Assembly: GCF_025717045.1 (NCBI RefSeq)
Contig: NZ_JAOVZN010000003.1
Coordinates: 248,001 to 312,000 of the forward strand
Direction of reading: 5' to 3'
Source: Flavobacterium sp. SH_e
GTDB lineage: Bacteria; Bacteroidota; Bacteroidia; Flavobacteriales; Flavobacteriaceae
Length of the DNA stretch: 64,000 bases
The notes under the pieces were generated by a model. It was not told the origin of the DNA. It ran no database searches and saw only the letters and a list, made by a program, of their open reading frames with translations. Shown piece after piece: positions 56,248 to 64,000 of this stretch. The position numbers and the translations under genes are program-made. Position 1 is the stretch's first letter, and each line of letters begins with the position of its first letter.

Positions 56248-59200
56248 TTATTTCTTAATCAGCTTTTTTGTCCAGCTTTTTTGGTCTGATTTGAAGTTTA
56301 AAATGTAGATCCCTCTGCGAAGTTTACTCACGTCAATTACACTTTCATTTCCTTGAGGTCTATTTTGCAAAATCAAATTTCCAGTATTGTCATAAATCGT
56401 AATGACTTTATTGTCTAAGTTTTCAGGAGATGAAACTTGAACATAATTAGTTGTCGGGTTCGGATACACTGCAAAAACAGTTTCTTCTGCTGGAAGTTCT
56501 TCCTCAACACTCAAAGCCATTCTAGCTGTCGAAGCAGAACCATAAGCTTCTATTTCATATAATGAATATCCGTAAGGAGCCAAAGCTTTTGCTGTACATA
56601 AAATACGAAGATATCTTCCTGTTCCGCTTACCGCTAAATCATCTGTTCCTCCATCGCTTGCCGTTTGTGTATTGATGGTTTCATTTTCTGTAAAAACATT
56701 GTCAGTTGAAAGTTGTACTTTATACTGAGTTGCATAAGCTGCTTCCCATTTTAAAACAACTCTGTTGATATTGTAATTACTTCCTAAATCCACATAAATC
56801 CATTCAGTCGCATTGGCAAAAGAACTCGCCCATCTTGTACCTGCATCTCCGTCTGTTGCTTTATTTGCTGTAAAAGTTGCATTTTCTTCTGTAGAAGCTG
56901 TCGCTGTTTTAGCTAAAGCTAAATTCACATTCGGATTTGGAGTGATATTTCGAACTGTTACATCGCTAAAAACTCCAGTTGTTAAAGTTCCATTAGCGTG
57001 TGAAGTAACTGCCATTCCAACATAAATTGTACTAGCCATTGAAATTGTTCTTGGTGTTCCAATTTGTGTCCATGTTGTTCCGTTATCTGAAGAATATGAA
57101 GTAAATACATTTCCAGATCTTACTAAACGAATCCATTTTGGAGCAGCTCCTGTTGCAATTTCAGCAGTTGTTACTCCCGAGGTTGTGTCGCGAGTCAAAA
57201 ACTCAATTCCAGCTGCAGCACTTGCGTCTGTCATGGCGTGTTTGGAAGTTGGTGTAAGTGTTTCTCGAAACATTACTCCTGCTTTTGCATAAGTGTTGGT
57301 ATTAGTTAACGAATTTACTTTAGCAATAATCTCAGCATCTCCAGTTATTGGCTGATTTACAAATTGAAATTGATCGCTTGTTTCCCAAATGTCATTTCCT
57401 GCACCTTTAATCGTAAATGTTCCGCTAGCATGCGTAGCTTCTCCCGCAGGAGTTACAGCACCTAAATCGGTACTTGTCCAAGGCGCTGGCAAAGTGCTTG
57501 GATTTTCTGTAGAAACTAAATTTAAAGCTCTCAGATTGTCAAAATAATAGGTGTTTCCAGAACTTGTACCAGGCTCAAATAAGAAAACAAAACGATTTAC
57601 TTCGCTGTCTAAAGTGGAAGCGTCTGGCGAACTTACATACGTAAAAGTTACTGTATGCCAAGCATTTGATTGTTTTACAACTCCTTGATAAATACTATGT
57701 CTTCCAACAGGATAATTCGCTGGAACCGAAGCGCTACTTTCTGCCTGCCAAGAAATAATTGATCCAACTGGTGCTGAAGTATAAACGTCCATCGCAAACT
57801 TTTTAACTCCGCCTTTGAAATCTCCAATATTGGTTAATGTGGTATTGAATGAAAAATTATCATACAATTCAGTCGATTTACGAACGTATTTTCCAACGTT
57901 TGAAGAAGTATTGATTCCGCTTGCATTTGGATTTGCTGTATTTGGTGTGTAAGTCCCAATAGCATCTCTAAAAGTAATATTGTGAATCGTTTGGTAATCT
58001 TCATATACTACACCTTGCGTGAAAGTGTCTGGAAGTTTAGTAGAACCTATTCTAATATTATCAAAATAATACGTATCGCTTGTGTAAGAACCTGAATTAA
58101 ACAATAAAACCATTTGATTTACTGCTAAATTTGAAGTTCCCGCATCTGGACTTGAATTGTAGTAAAAAGTCAATGTTTCCCATTGATTTTGTTTGGTTGT
58201 AATGGCTACATAATTACTATTTCTTCCTGTCGGATAATTAGCTGGAAGCGATGTTGCACTGTTTTCAAAATTCATGCTTACAACCGTACCAATTGGCGCC
58301 GTTGTATACACATCGATCATGATTTTATTGGTCTGATTTTTAAATAAACCAGCATCTTCAATTGAAGTTTGTGTATTAAAGAAAAGTACATCATATTGCT
58401 CAGATGCATTTCGAACATACTTCGCTACATTCGCGGAAGCGTTAACCGAATTCGTTCCAGGATTTGCCACAACTGAATAAGTTCCAGTTGTTGTTCCTTT
58501 TATAATTTTATTTACGCCATCATAATTTTGCAGAACATCTGTTGCAATAATTGGTTTTTCTGGCGCTGCTTTTGTCAGCAGATTATCAAAATAATAAGTT
58601 GCTCCAGAATTAGAATTCGATTCAAAAAGAATAACCACATTGTTGATTGATAAAGCACTAGTATTAGGATCGATTATTTTTTCAAACTCAAATTCGATCG
58701 TTTCCCATTTGTTCTGAACTGTCGTTGTTGCTTTAAAACCGCTATGTCTTCCTGATGGATAATTGGTTGCAGTAGTTACGTTACTGTTTTCTAACTGCAT
58801 CGAAATTTTTGTTCCAACCGGCGCCGAAGTATAAATATCAAACGAAAGTCTTTTTCTTCCGTAAACGTAATCGTTCGCATTGGTGATGGTTACGTTTCTG
58901 ATGTTTAAAACATCATATAATTCACTTGAATTTCGAACATATTTTCCAACCAAAGCAGAAGTGTTAATTCCCGTAGCAGAAGGATTCGCAACAGCCTCTG
59001 TCAAAACTCCCGTTTTTACAGGATATAATACATTTCGATTACTTTGAAAATCTTCATGTATTTTTTCAACTGGCAATGCTGGCTCGGTTGTAACCGCCAG
59101 TTTATAGTTATTGACATTACAGCCAGAAACTGTTGCAGCTACAGAAACATCTCCTCCAGAAGTTCCCCAATTTACGGTAATCGAATTTGTTCCCTGCCCT

Positions 59201-60195
59201 GATGCAATTGTTGCTCCCGCTGGAACAGTCCAGTTGTAGGTCGCCCCCGCAATTGCATTTACAGAATAGGTTTTACTAGTTTCATTTTGGTAGACTTTGT
59301 TATCGCCTGTTACCGCATATTTAAAACTCCCATCGTAAACACGAACATAATCGACTTGTAATTTTGCTGGGAAATCACTAGGAACTGGCGGTACTCCTGC
59401 TCCATTTACACTGGTGTAAGGCGTTCCTGCACTACCAACAGCAAGGTTTAAAATGATATAGAACTGACTATCGTTAAAAGGCCATCCGCCATTAACTGTC
59501 GTATTTGGTGTTGCGGTGTGAAATAAAACATCGTCAACAAACCATTTGATAATATTTGGTCCCCATTCGACCGCATAAACGTGAAAATCTGAAGATAAAT
59601 CTGTTGGAGAGCTGTAGCTTCTTCCTGTAAAATGATATCCGTTTCCGTCATAATGAATAGTTCCGTCTACAGATTGCGGATTTCTGTGTTTGGCTTCCAT
59701 AATATCAATTTCACCAGTATACGGCCAGTTTCCATTTACGGGAAGCATCCAAAAAGCTGGCCATGCTCCCTGCCCATTAGATAACTTCATACGGGCTTCA
59801 ATTCTTCCGTATTTTAAAGAGTACTTTCCTTCTGTTGTCAGTTTTGAAGAAGCATACGGCTGATCTGGAAATGAAGCATTCGGTTCATACTTTGCCTGAA
59901 TGTTCAAATAACTGTTTGCGCCTTCTTTTACGATTGTCGCCTGATTTGGGTCGTAACGCTGTGCCTCAGCATTTCCAAATCCACAGAGCGACGGACAGCC
60001 GTTTCCTGATATGCTTTGCCATTTGGTTAAATCTACTGTTGTACCATTAAATTCATCAGACCAAACGAGCGTATTACATTGGGCATGAGTTTTAAGAAAT
60101 GGCAGCATTAAGAATAAAACTGCAATACAAAATTGTTTAATTAAATAAGAATTGCTTTTCGGTGGTCGGCCGAAAAAAAAGTCATTTTGCTTCAT
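56248..60195 (-). CDS. GH16 laminarinase, large multidomain T9SS-exported protein
   Basis: This 1,315-residue protein has a signal peptide (ending about 38, KTHAQ), then the GH16 jelly roll (40-290) with EIDIME (Glu162, Asp164, Glu167) and WPAFWMLP. A PKD-like domain (290-370) follows. Three tandem copies of an about 165-residue module (about 380-890) each have VGKYVRxSxEQYD-like, YPxGRxS and YYFDNLR-type segments. A DUF1349-like beta-sandwich (about 900-1090), an F5/8 C domain (CBM32-type, about 1095-1225) and a T9SS type A tail (1240-1315; AVYPNPTTNYVQV) complete it. It hydrolyses beta-1,3-glucan. The triple module is probably glycan-binding, by inference. Confidence 0.9.
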   Translation of the reverse strand: MKQNDFFFGRPPKSNSYLIKQFCIAVLFLMLPFLKTHAQCNTLVWSDEFNGTTVDLTKWQSISGNGCPSLCGFGNAEAQRYDPNQATIVKEGANSYLNIQAKYEPNASFPDQPYASSKLTTEGKYSLKYGRIEARMKLSNGQGAWPAFWMLPVNGNWPYTGEIDIMEAKHRNPQSVDGTIHYDGNGYHFTGRSYSSPTDLSSDFHVYAVEWGPNIIKWFVDDVLFHTATPNTTVNGGWPFNDSQFYIILNLAVGSAGTPYTSVNGAGVPPVPSDFPAKLQVDYVRVYDGSFKYAVTGDNKVYQNETSKTYSVNAIAGATYNWTVPAGATIASGQGTNSITVNWGTSGGDVSVAATVSGCNVNNYKLAVTTEPALPVEKIHEDFQSNRNVLYPVKTGVLTEAVANPSATGINTSALVGKYVRNSSELYDVLNIRNVTITNANDYVYGRKRLSFDIYTSAPVGTKISMQLENSNVTTATNYPSGRHSGFKATTTVQNKWETIEFEFEKIIDPNTSALSINNVVILFESNSNSGATYYFDNLLTKAAPEKPIIATDVLQNYDGVNKIIKGTTTGTYSVVANPGTNSVNASANVAKYVRNASEQYDVLFFNTQTSIEDAGLFKNQTNKIMIDVYTTAPIGTVVSMNFENSATSLPANYPTGRNSNYVAITTKQNQWETLTFYYNSSPDAGTSNLAVNQMVLLFNSGSYTSDTYYFDNIRIGSTKLPDTFTQGVVYEDYQTIHNITFRDAIGTYTPNTANPNASGINTSSNVGKYVRKSTELYDNFSFNTTLTNIGDFKGGVKKFAMDVYTSAPVGSIISWQAESSASVPANYPVGRHSIYQGVVKQSNAWHTVTFTYVSSPDASTLDSEVNRFVFLFEPGTSSGNTYYFDNLRALNLVSTENPSTLPAPWTSTDLGAVTPAGEATHASGTFTIKGAGNDIWETSDQFQFVNQPITGDAEIIAKVNSLTNTNTYAKAGVMFRETLTPTSKHAMTDASAAAGIEFLTRDTTSGVTTAEIATGAAPKWIRLVRSGNVFTSYSSDNGTTWTQIGTPRTISMASTIYVGMAVTSHANGTLTTGVFSDVTVRNITPNPNVNLALAKTATASTEENATFTANKATDGDAGTRWASSFANATEWIYVDLGSNYNINRVVLKWEAAYATQYKVQLSTDNVFTENETINTQTASDGGTDDLAVSGTGRYLRILCTAKALAPYGYSLYEIEAYGSASTARMALSVEEELPAEETVFAVYPNPTTNYVQVSSPENLDNKVITIYDNTGNLILQNRPQGNESVIDVSKLRRGIYILNFKSDQKSWTKKLIKK

Positions 60196-60323
60196 TTTTA
60201 AATAGGTTTTAGTTAGTAAATGTTATTCCTTGAATAAATGCTACTTTATAAAAACAGATTGTATTTTCCGACAATAACAGCGCAATATTAACTAAAAAAT
60301 CAGGCAAGACTTACATTTTTGAG

Positions 60324-60380
60324 TACGGTTTGACTACGGTACTATTAAAAAAATGTAATAAATAGCCCATAAAAACCGTA
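60324..60380. promoter_or_regulatory. TACGGT direct repeats upstream of GH16
   Basis: TACGGT occurs at 60324-60329 and 60335-60340 (11-base spacing), and its complement ACCGTA at 60375-60380. They lie in the 218-base gap between the regulator gene and GH16, where a promoter and regulator site are expected. Function is inferred. Confidence 0.4.
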
Positions 60381-60413
60381 AAACTACTTAGGATTTCATT
60401 TACAAGACAAAAA

Positions 60414-63341
60414 CTAAAAATTGAGAATGAACTCGGTAATGTTAGTATCAGAAGGAAGCTGTAATTTTTTGCGAATACGGTATCGAGTATCTTCAACACC
60501 TCGAACAGAAATTCCTAAAAGTGGTGCAATTTCCTTTGTATTGAAGTTCATTCGTAAATAAGCACACAATCGCATATCGCGTGGAGTCAATTCTGGATAA
60601 CTTGATTTTAATCGTTGCATAAAATTATCATGCAATTGATTGAAAATTTCTTCAAATTCGTTCCAATGCTTGTCTCCCTGCAATTCGTGATCGATTAATT
60701 TATTAATTTTCGTCAGAAGACTGAAGTTTACATTTGGATCGTTTTTCTTATCAATCTGTCCAATCAATTCTTTTATCGAAAGTAAGATTTCATTTAAATG
60801 AATCAAATTGACCGTATTCGAAGCCACTTTAGCATTTTTAAGGTTAATTGTAGTTTGAAGATTTTCGCGAACAATCGCCATATTTTCTTGTTCTAAAGCC
60901 AGTTTCTGCTCATTTAATTCCGCACGATTTCGAAGCAATTCTTTCTCCTGATTAAGAATTAACTGCTCTCGTTCACGTTCTGCGACTCCTTTTTGATATT
61001 TAATAATGGTATAAATTAAAACGCCAAAAAGCATCAAATACAAAATATAAGCCCAAGTAGTTCTATACCAAGGCGGTAAAACTTCAAATCGAAAAACGGC
61101 TTCTTCACTAACTACATCATAAATATTTTTTGCCCTTACGTGAAAAACATATTCGTTTTCAGGCAAATTGGTATATTCTTTTTCTGTTTGCAGACTATAA
61201 TCTGACCAAGTAGGTTCAAAACCTTCTAGCCAATATTCGTATTTTGTAGCATCGGCATCATCAAAACAAAGGGAAGCAAAAGAAAAATGAAGCGCATTAT
61301 TAGAATGCGATAAAACAGTCGAAAATTTATCACTTACCGATCCTGTCTTATTCGGCAAAACATCATAGCGGCTGGAAAACAGCAAACTATCTTTTGGAAA
61401 AATACATTTTACTTCTGAAATAACCGCTTTATATTTCGTTTGATATTTCTTGTTTTTAATAACGCTGTAATGAATCAAACCTTCTTGCGTTCCAAAAAAG
61501 ACATCGCCACTTTTTGTGGTTTGAATATTTTCGAAACCTGGAACATACAAATAGCGAAGTTTTCGAAAAGGAAGCTCCTCAATTTTAAAACTTCCATTTT
61601 TCTGCTTGCTCAATTTTCCTGTATTTTCGCCAGAAACATACCAAATATTGTCCTGATTGTCTGGTTTTAATAATCGGATGTGATTTTCTAGTCCGAGATA
61701 TTTCTTAAAAACAGGATCTGGAATCATCTTTTTTGAAGATACATCTTGCCTGTAAACACCTTTGGTTGTTCCAAACAAAATCTGATTATCAACCTTAAAA
61801 GTATTCAAAAACAAGCTCGATGGAAAACCATTTTTATCATTGTAAAACTGAATATCCTTAACCGAATCAAATGTCGCGTTGAATTTAAGTTTATAAATTC
61901 CTTTATAACCGTGCGCAATCCAAATGTTGCCTTGTTTATCGGTTTCCATAATTCTACTGCTTTCCTCAAAACCTTTTATTCGATGCTGAAAAACCCAAGA
62001 ATTGTTCATTTTTTTCAAAAGATATAATCCTGTATAACCTCCAACAAGAAGTAAATCAGGATGATTTGGAACTAGAATTCCTTGCCAGGCGCCGTCAATT
62101 TTGGCTATCGCTTTCGCGGAATTTCCCTTGATTTCGAATATTCCATTTTTTTCAAAAGCCAATAACGAATTACCGTAAACACCAACATTCCAAACATTTT
62201 CAGACATTCCTGAAACAAGCTGAAAGGTAACGTTTTCTCTTTTTCCGCTTTTATAAGCTTCCCAATTAAGCCAAAACAAACCATTGTCAGTGCCGATATA
62301 TAATTTATTTTGGTAAATCTGGCTACAATAGATTTTGGTTTCAGAATTAGTTCCATCAATAATTTTTGATAGAGGAGACGAAATTTGAATTAACGAAATT
62401 CCACCTTTAAGTGTCACCCACAAATTTCCTTCTTTATCAATTTTAAAATTGGTCACATATTCATTCTGAAGTCCCATTTGCTTGTCGATATGCTGAACCA
62501 AATGTCCTGAACCATCTATGACTATCAATCCTGATTGACGGGTTCCAATTCCGATATAACCATCCGAAAGTTCAATTCCCGCCGAAATCTGACTTTGCTT
62601 TAATAAATGATCAACTTCGGTGACAAATGGTTTAATTTGATTTTCACTGAAAGTAAAAAGACCATTTTTTTGAGTTAATAATAAAAGTCGGTTTTGAGTT
62701 TGAAAAATCTTTCTCACCTGCAGTCCAACAAACTTGTGACTATTTTCAACTGGAACTAAGGTATCACCTTTTAGCTTTAATAATCCTTTTTCATTGTCTG
62801 AAACATATATTTCTTTTCCCACTTCGAAAAAATCATCAAAAGAAGTTTTAGCATCTATAACTTTAATTGAATTGTTTTTATAAATAAAAATCCTTTCGTA
62901 AGAAAAAAAAATCACTTCATTATTTCGAATGATGGTATGTAAAACATCACCAAAATTTCTAGCTGATTTAGGAAGCAATTTTACCAAAGAAGTATATTGA
63001 TATTGCCCATTTGGAAGCTGAATCACAAACCCAAAATCCCCTTGCGCACCAACATATATTTTATCGTTTTTATCAATTGTCATAGAGCGCACCATACTTC
63101 GGTTTTCTGGCTGGGTCACAATTCCCCAGCGCACGCCATCAAACTGCATAATTCCAAAATGGTTGGCAAAAAACATCATGCCTTTAGAATCTTGCAAAAC
63201 ATCCCAATTCTCTGATGCCGCTTTATATGCTTTCGGGCTGTAATTGACTATAAAAGGAACTCCAATCTTTTTGATTTGAGAATTGACAATTGGAGAAAAT
63301 AATAGGAATAGAAGTAAAATTCTAATTTTAAATTTCATCAT
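60414..63341 (-). CDS. Membrane-bound propeller regulator with LuxR HTH, no kinase
   Basis: This 975-residue sensor has a signal/anchor (1-22) and Reg_prop-type beta-propeller repeats through the periplasmic part (about 30-660). A triple-tyrosine (Y_Y_Y) domain follows (about 680-755, with YEYWLEGFEPTWSDYS), then a single membrane helix (TTWAYILYLMLFGVLIYTII), a coiled coil of Glu/Asn/Leu repeats, and a C-terminal LuxR-type HTH (LTPRDMRLCAYLRMNFNTKE ... GVEDTRYRIRKKL). The propeller/Y_Y_Y architecture is that of SusR-like and hybrid two-component sensors, but no kinase or receiver is present, so it is a one-component transmembrane regulator. It precedes the GH16 gene on the same strand and probably controls the glucanase/chitinase genes. 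Confidence 0.88.
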   Translation of the reverse strand: MMKFKIRILLLFLLFSPIVNSQIKKIGVPFIVNYSPKAYKAASENWDVLQDSKGMMFFANHFGIMQFDGVRWGIVTQPENRSMVRSMTIDKNDKIYVGAQGDFGFVIQLPNGQYQYTSLVKLLPKSARNFGDVLHTIIRNNEVIFFSYERIFIYKNNSIKVIDAKTSFDDFFEVGKEIYVSDNEKGLLKLKGDTLVPVENSHKFVGLQVRKIFQTQNRLLLLTQKNGLFTFSENQIKPFVTEVDHLLKQSQISAGIELSDGYIGIGTRQSGLIVIDGSGHLVQHIDKQMGLQNEYVTNFKIDKEGNLWVTLKGGISLIQISSPLSKIIDGTNSETKIYCSQIYQNKLYIGTDNGLFWLNWEAYKSGKRENVTFQLVSGMSENVWNVGVYGNSLLAFEKNGIFEIKGNSAKAIAKIDGAWQGILVPNHPDLLLVGGYTGLYLLKKMNNSWVFQHRIKGFEESSRIMETDKQGNIWIAHGYKGIYKLKFNATFDSVKDIQFYNDKNGFPSSLFLNTFKVDNQILFGTTKGVYRQDVSSKKMIPDPVFKKYLGLENHIRLLKPDNQDNIWYVSGENTGKLSKQKNGSFKIEELPFRKLRYLYVPGFENIQTTKSGDVFFGTQEGLIHYSVIKNKKYQTKYKAVISEVKCIFPKDSLLFSSRYDVLPNKTGSVSDKFSTVLSHSNNALHFSFASLCFDDADATKYEYWLEGFEPTWSDYSLQTEKEYTNLPENEYVFHVRAKNIYDVVSEEAVFRFEVLPPWYRTTWAYILYLMLFGVLIYTIIKYQKGVAEREREQLILNQEKELLRNRAELNEQKLALEQENMAIVRENLQTTINLKNAKVASNTVNLIHLNEILLSIKELIGQIDKKNDPNVNFSLLTKINKLIDHELQGDKHWNEFEEIFNQLHDNFMQRLKSSYPELTPRDMRLCAYLRMNFNTKEIAPLLGISVRGVEDTRYRIRKKLQLPSDTNITEFILNF

Positions 63342-63617
63342 TCTGTTTGCGTCTGTAGGTTAGTTTTGCGATTTTTAAAATCACAATCCGGAAAATGCTT
63401 CTTTGGGAAAAGTCATTTTCTAGACAAAAAACATTCTTTTTTTAAATGTATTAATAACAATTATTCATTATTATCAAAGCAAAAAAGAGAATGTCGAAAC
63501 TCAAATATATAAAATTTTATTTTAATGCAATAAATTGCTTTTTAATGAGAGAATTTGATAATTAAACTTTGTCGGGTTTAACCTAAAACTTGAAACAAAA
63601 CAAACATGAAACAAATT
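63342..63617. other. Intergenic region with GAAACAAA words
   Basis: The region holds the leader of the regulator gene (minus) and, at its right end, ACTTGAAACAAAACAAACATGAAACAAAT (split: ACTTGAAACAAAACAAACAT then GAAACAAAT), resembling one side of the repeat at 44328-44433 without its complement. Confidence 0.45.
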
Positions 63618-64000
63618 TTAAATTCCAAGTTTTTCACTTAACTCTTCATACGAACTAAAAAGCTCTGCTCCTTCTTCTTTTAAATCATCATTATTGAAAC
63701 CATTTGCAAAACCATAAACTTTAAATCCACCGCTAATTCCAGATTTTACTCCTGCTTTACTGTCTTCTAAAACAATGCAATCTTTTACCTCAAATCCCAT
63801 TTCTTTTGCGGCGTGCAGAAATATTCCTGGCTCAGGTTTCCAACTACCAATTTGATATGAACTGAAAATTTTATCTTCGAATCGATCCAACAGTCCTGCC
63901 ACTTCAAGATTCAAACGAATTTTCTCCACAGGTCCGCTTGAAGCCACACAATATGAAATGGTCAATTTTTCGATAAAATCAATAACACCTTTCATTGGTT
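63618..64000 (-). CDS. HAD-family phosphatase (beta-phosphoglucomutase-like), C-terminal part
   Basis: Its 5' end lies past the right edge; the frame is open through 64000, so the first visible Met is probably internal. The part seen holds HAD motif II (CVASSG), motif III/IV (KPEPGIF and VLEDSKAGVKSG) and a regulatory tail. It is a subfamily IA HAD protein that hydrolyses a sugar phosphate or isomerises it. Only about 127 codons are visible, so specificity is undecidable. Confidence 0.8.
   Translation of the reverse strand, partial: PMKGVIDFIEKLTISYCVASSGPVEKIRLNLEVAGLLDRFEDKIFSSYQIGSWKPEPGIFLHAAKEMGFEVKDCIVLEDSKAGVKSGISGGFKVYGFANGFNNDDLKEEGAELFSSYEELSEKLGI

Noticed and set aside
60414..63341. 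A hybrid two-component sensor kinase
   Set aside because: The propeller and Y_Y_Y domains fit, but no histidine-kinase, ATPase or receiver motif is in the protein; the cytosolic part is a coiled coil plus LuxR HTH.

Overview
The window looks like a low-GC chromosome segment from a Flavobacterium-type bacterium (Bacteroidota). The evidence is consistent: secreted glycanases end in type IX secretion (T9SS) C-terminal domains, several -7 promoter elements fit TAnnTTTG, AT-rich leaders lack strong Shine-Dalgarno sequences, and the glycoside hydrolase, SSS, FucP and triple-tyrosine regulator families are typical of the group. I see no rRNA, tRNA, CRISPR array, transposase or phage gene.

Layout. 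(1) 1-9,898, all minus: a polysaccharide-degradation block with a truncated GH106 rhamnosidase, a GH2 beta-galactosidase, two five-bladed-propeller glycosidase-like proteins and a GH78 rhamnosidase. (2) 10,262-14,076: a divergent AraC regulator / Fsr-type MFS pair, then an isolated PsiD-like member of the phosphatidylserine decarboxylase family. (3) 14,269-21,665: SSS transporter, Gfo/Idh oxidoreductase, a beta-helix protein with a mutarotase-like C-terminus, and a GH28 pectinase. (4) 21,864-25,505, minus: lactonase-type amidohydrolase, SDR, zinc dehydrogenase and FAH hydrolase, resembling non-phosphorylative L-fucose/L-rhamnose catabolism. (5) 25,902-33,648, plus: the most unusual locus, with two solute-binding-protein-like proteins lacking signal peptides, two tandem CaiB/BaiF CoA-transferases, a Gfo/Idh protein, a MaoC hydratase and a FucP-type permease, and no ABC permease or ATPase. 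(6) 34,563-42,680: RND efflux operon divergent from a LytS/LytTR two-component system. (7) 43,027-51,500: PQQ-type sugar dehydrogenase, thioredoxins, DsbA/YjbH-like lipoprotein, PncC, small uncharacterised proteins, SpoIIAA-like protein, metallophosphoesterase. (8) 51,758-63,341, minus: GH18 chitinase, GH64 and GH16 beta-1,3-glucanases, preceded by a membrane propeller/LuxR regulator. (9) A truncated HAD phosphatase at the right edge.

How the genes may work together. Regions 1, 3, 4 and 5 read as one rhamnose/fucose-containing pectin utilisation region: outer enzymes release deoxy sugars and uronides, SSS/FucP permeases import them, and cytosolic dehydrogenases, a lactonase and an FAH-type enzyme oxidise and cleave them. 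Regions 3 and 5 share a LacI-type operator half (AATCGATTACATTA) next to -7 elements upstream of GH28 and of the solute-binding/CoA-transferase operon. A 17-base element is also shared between the beta-helix gene and that operon, and a 32-base inverted repeat links the two divergent catabolic operons. No SusC/SusD pair and no LacI regulator are inside the window. Region 8 reads as fungal or algal cell-wall degradation (chitin plus beta-1,3-glucan).

Many intergenic gaps carry long hairpin-forming inverted repeats in several sequence families. One family appears to have supplied false upstream start codons to two genes.
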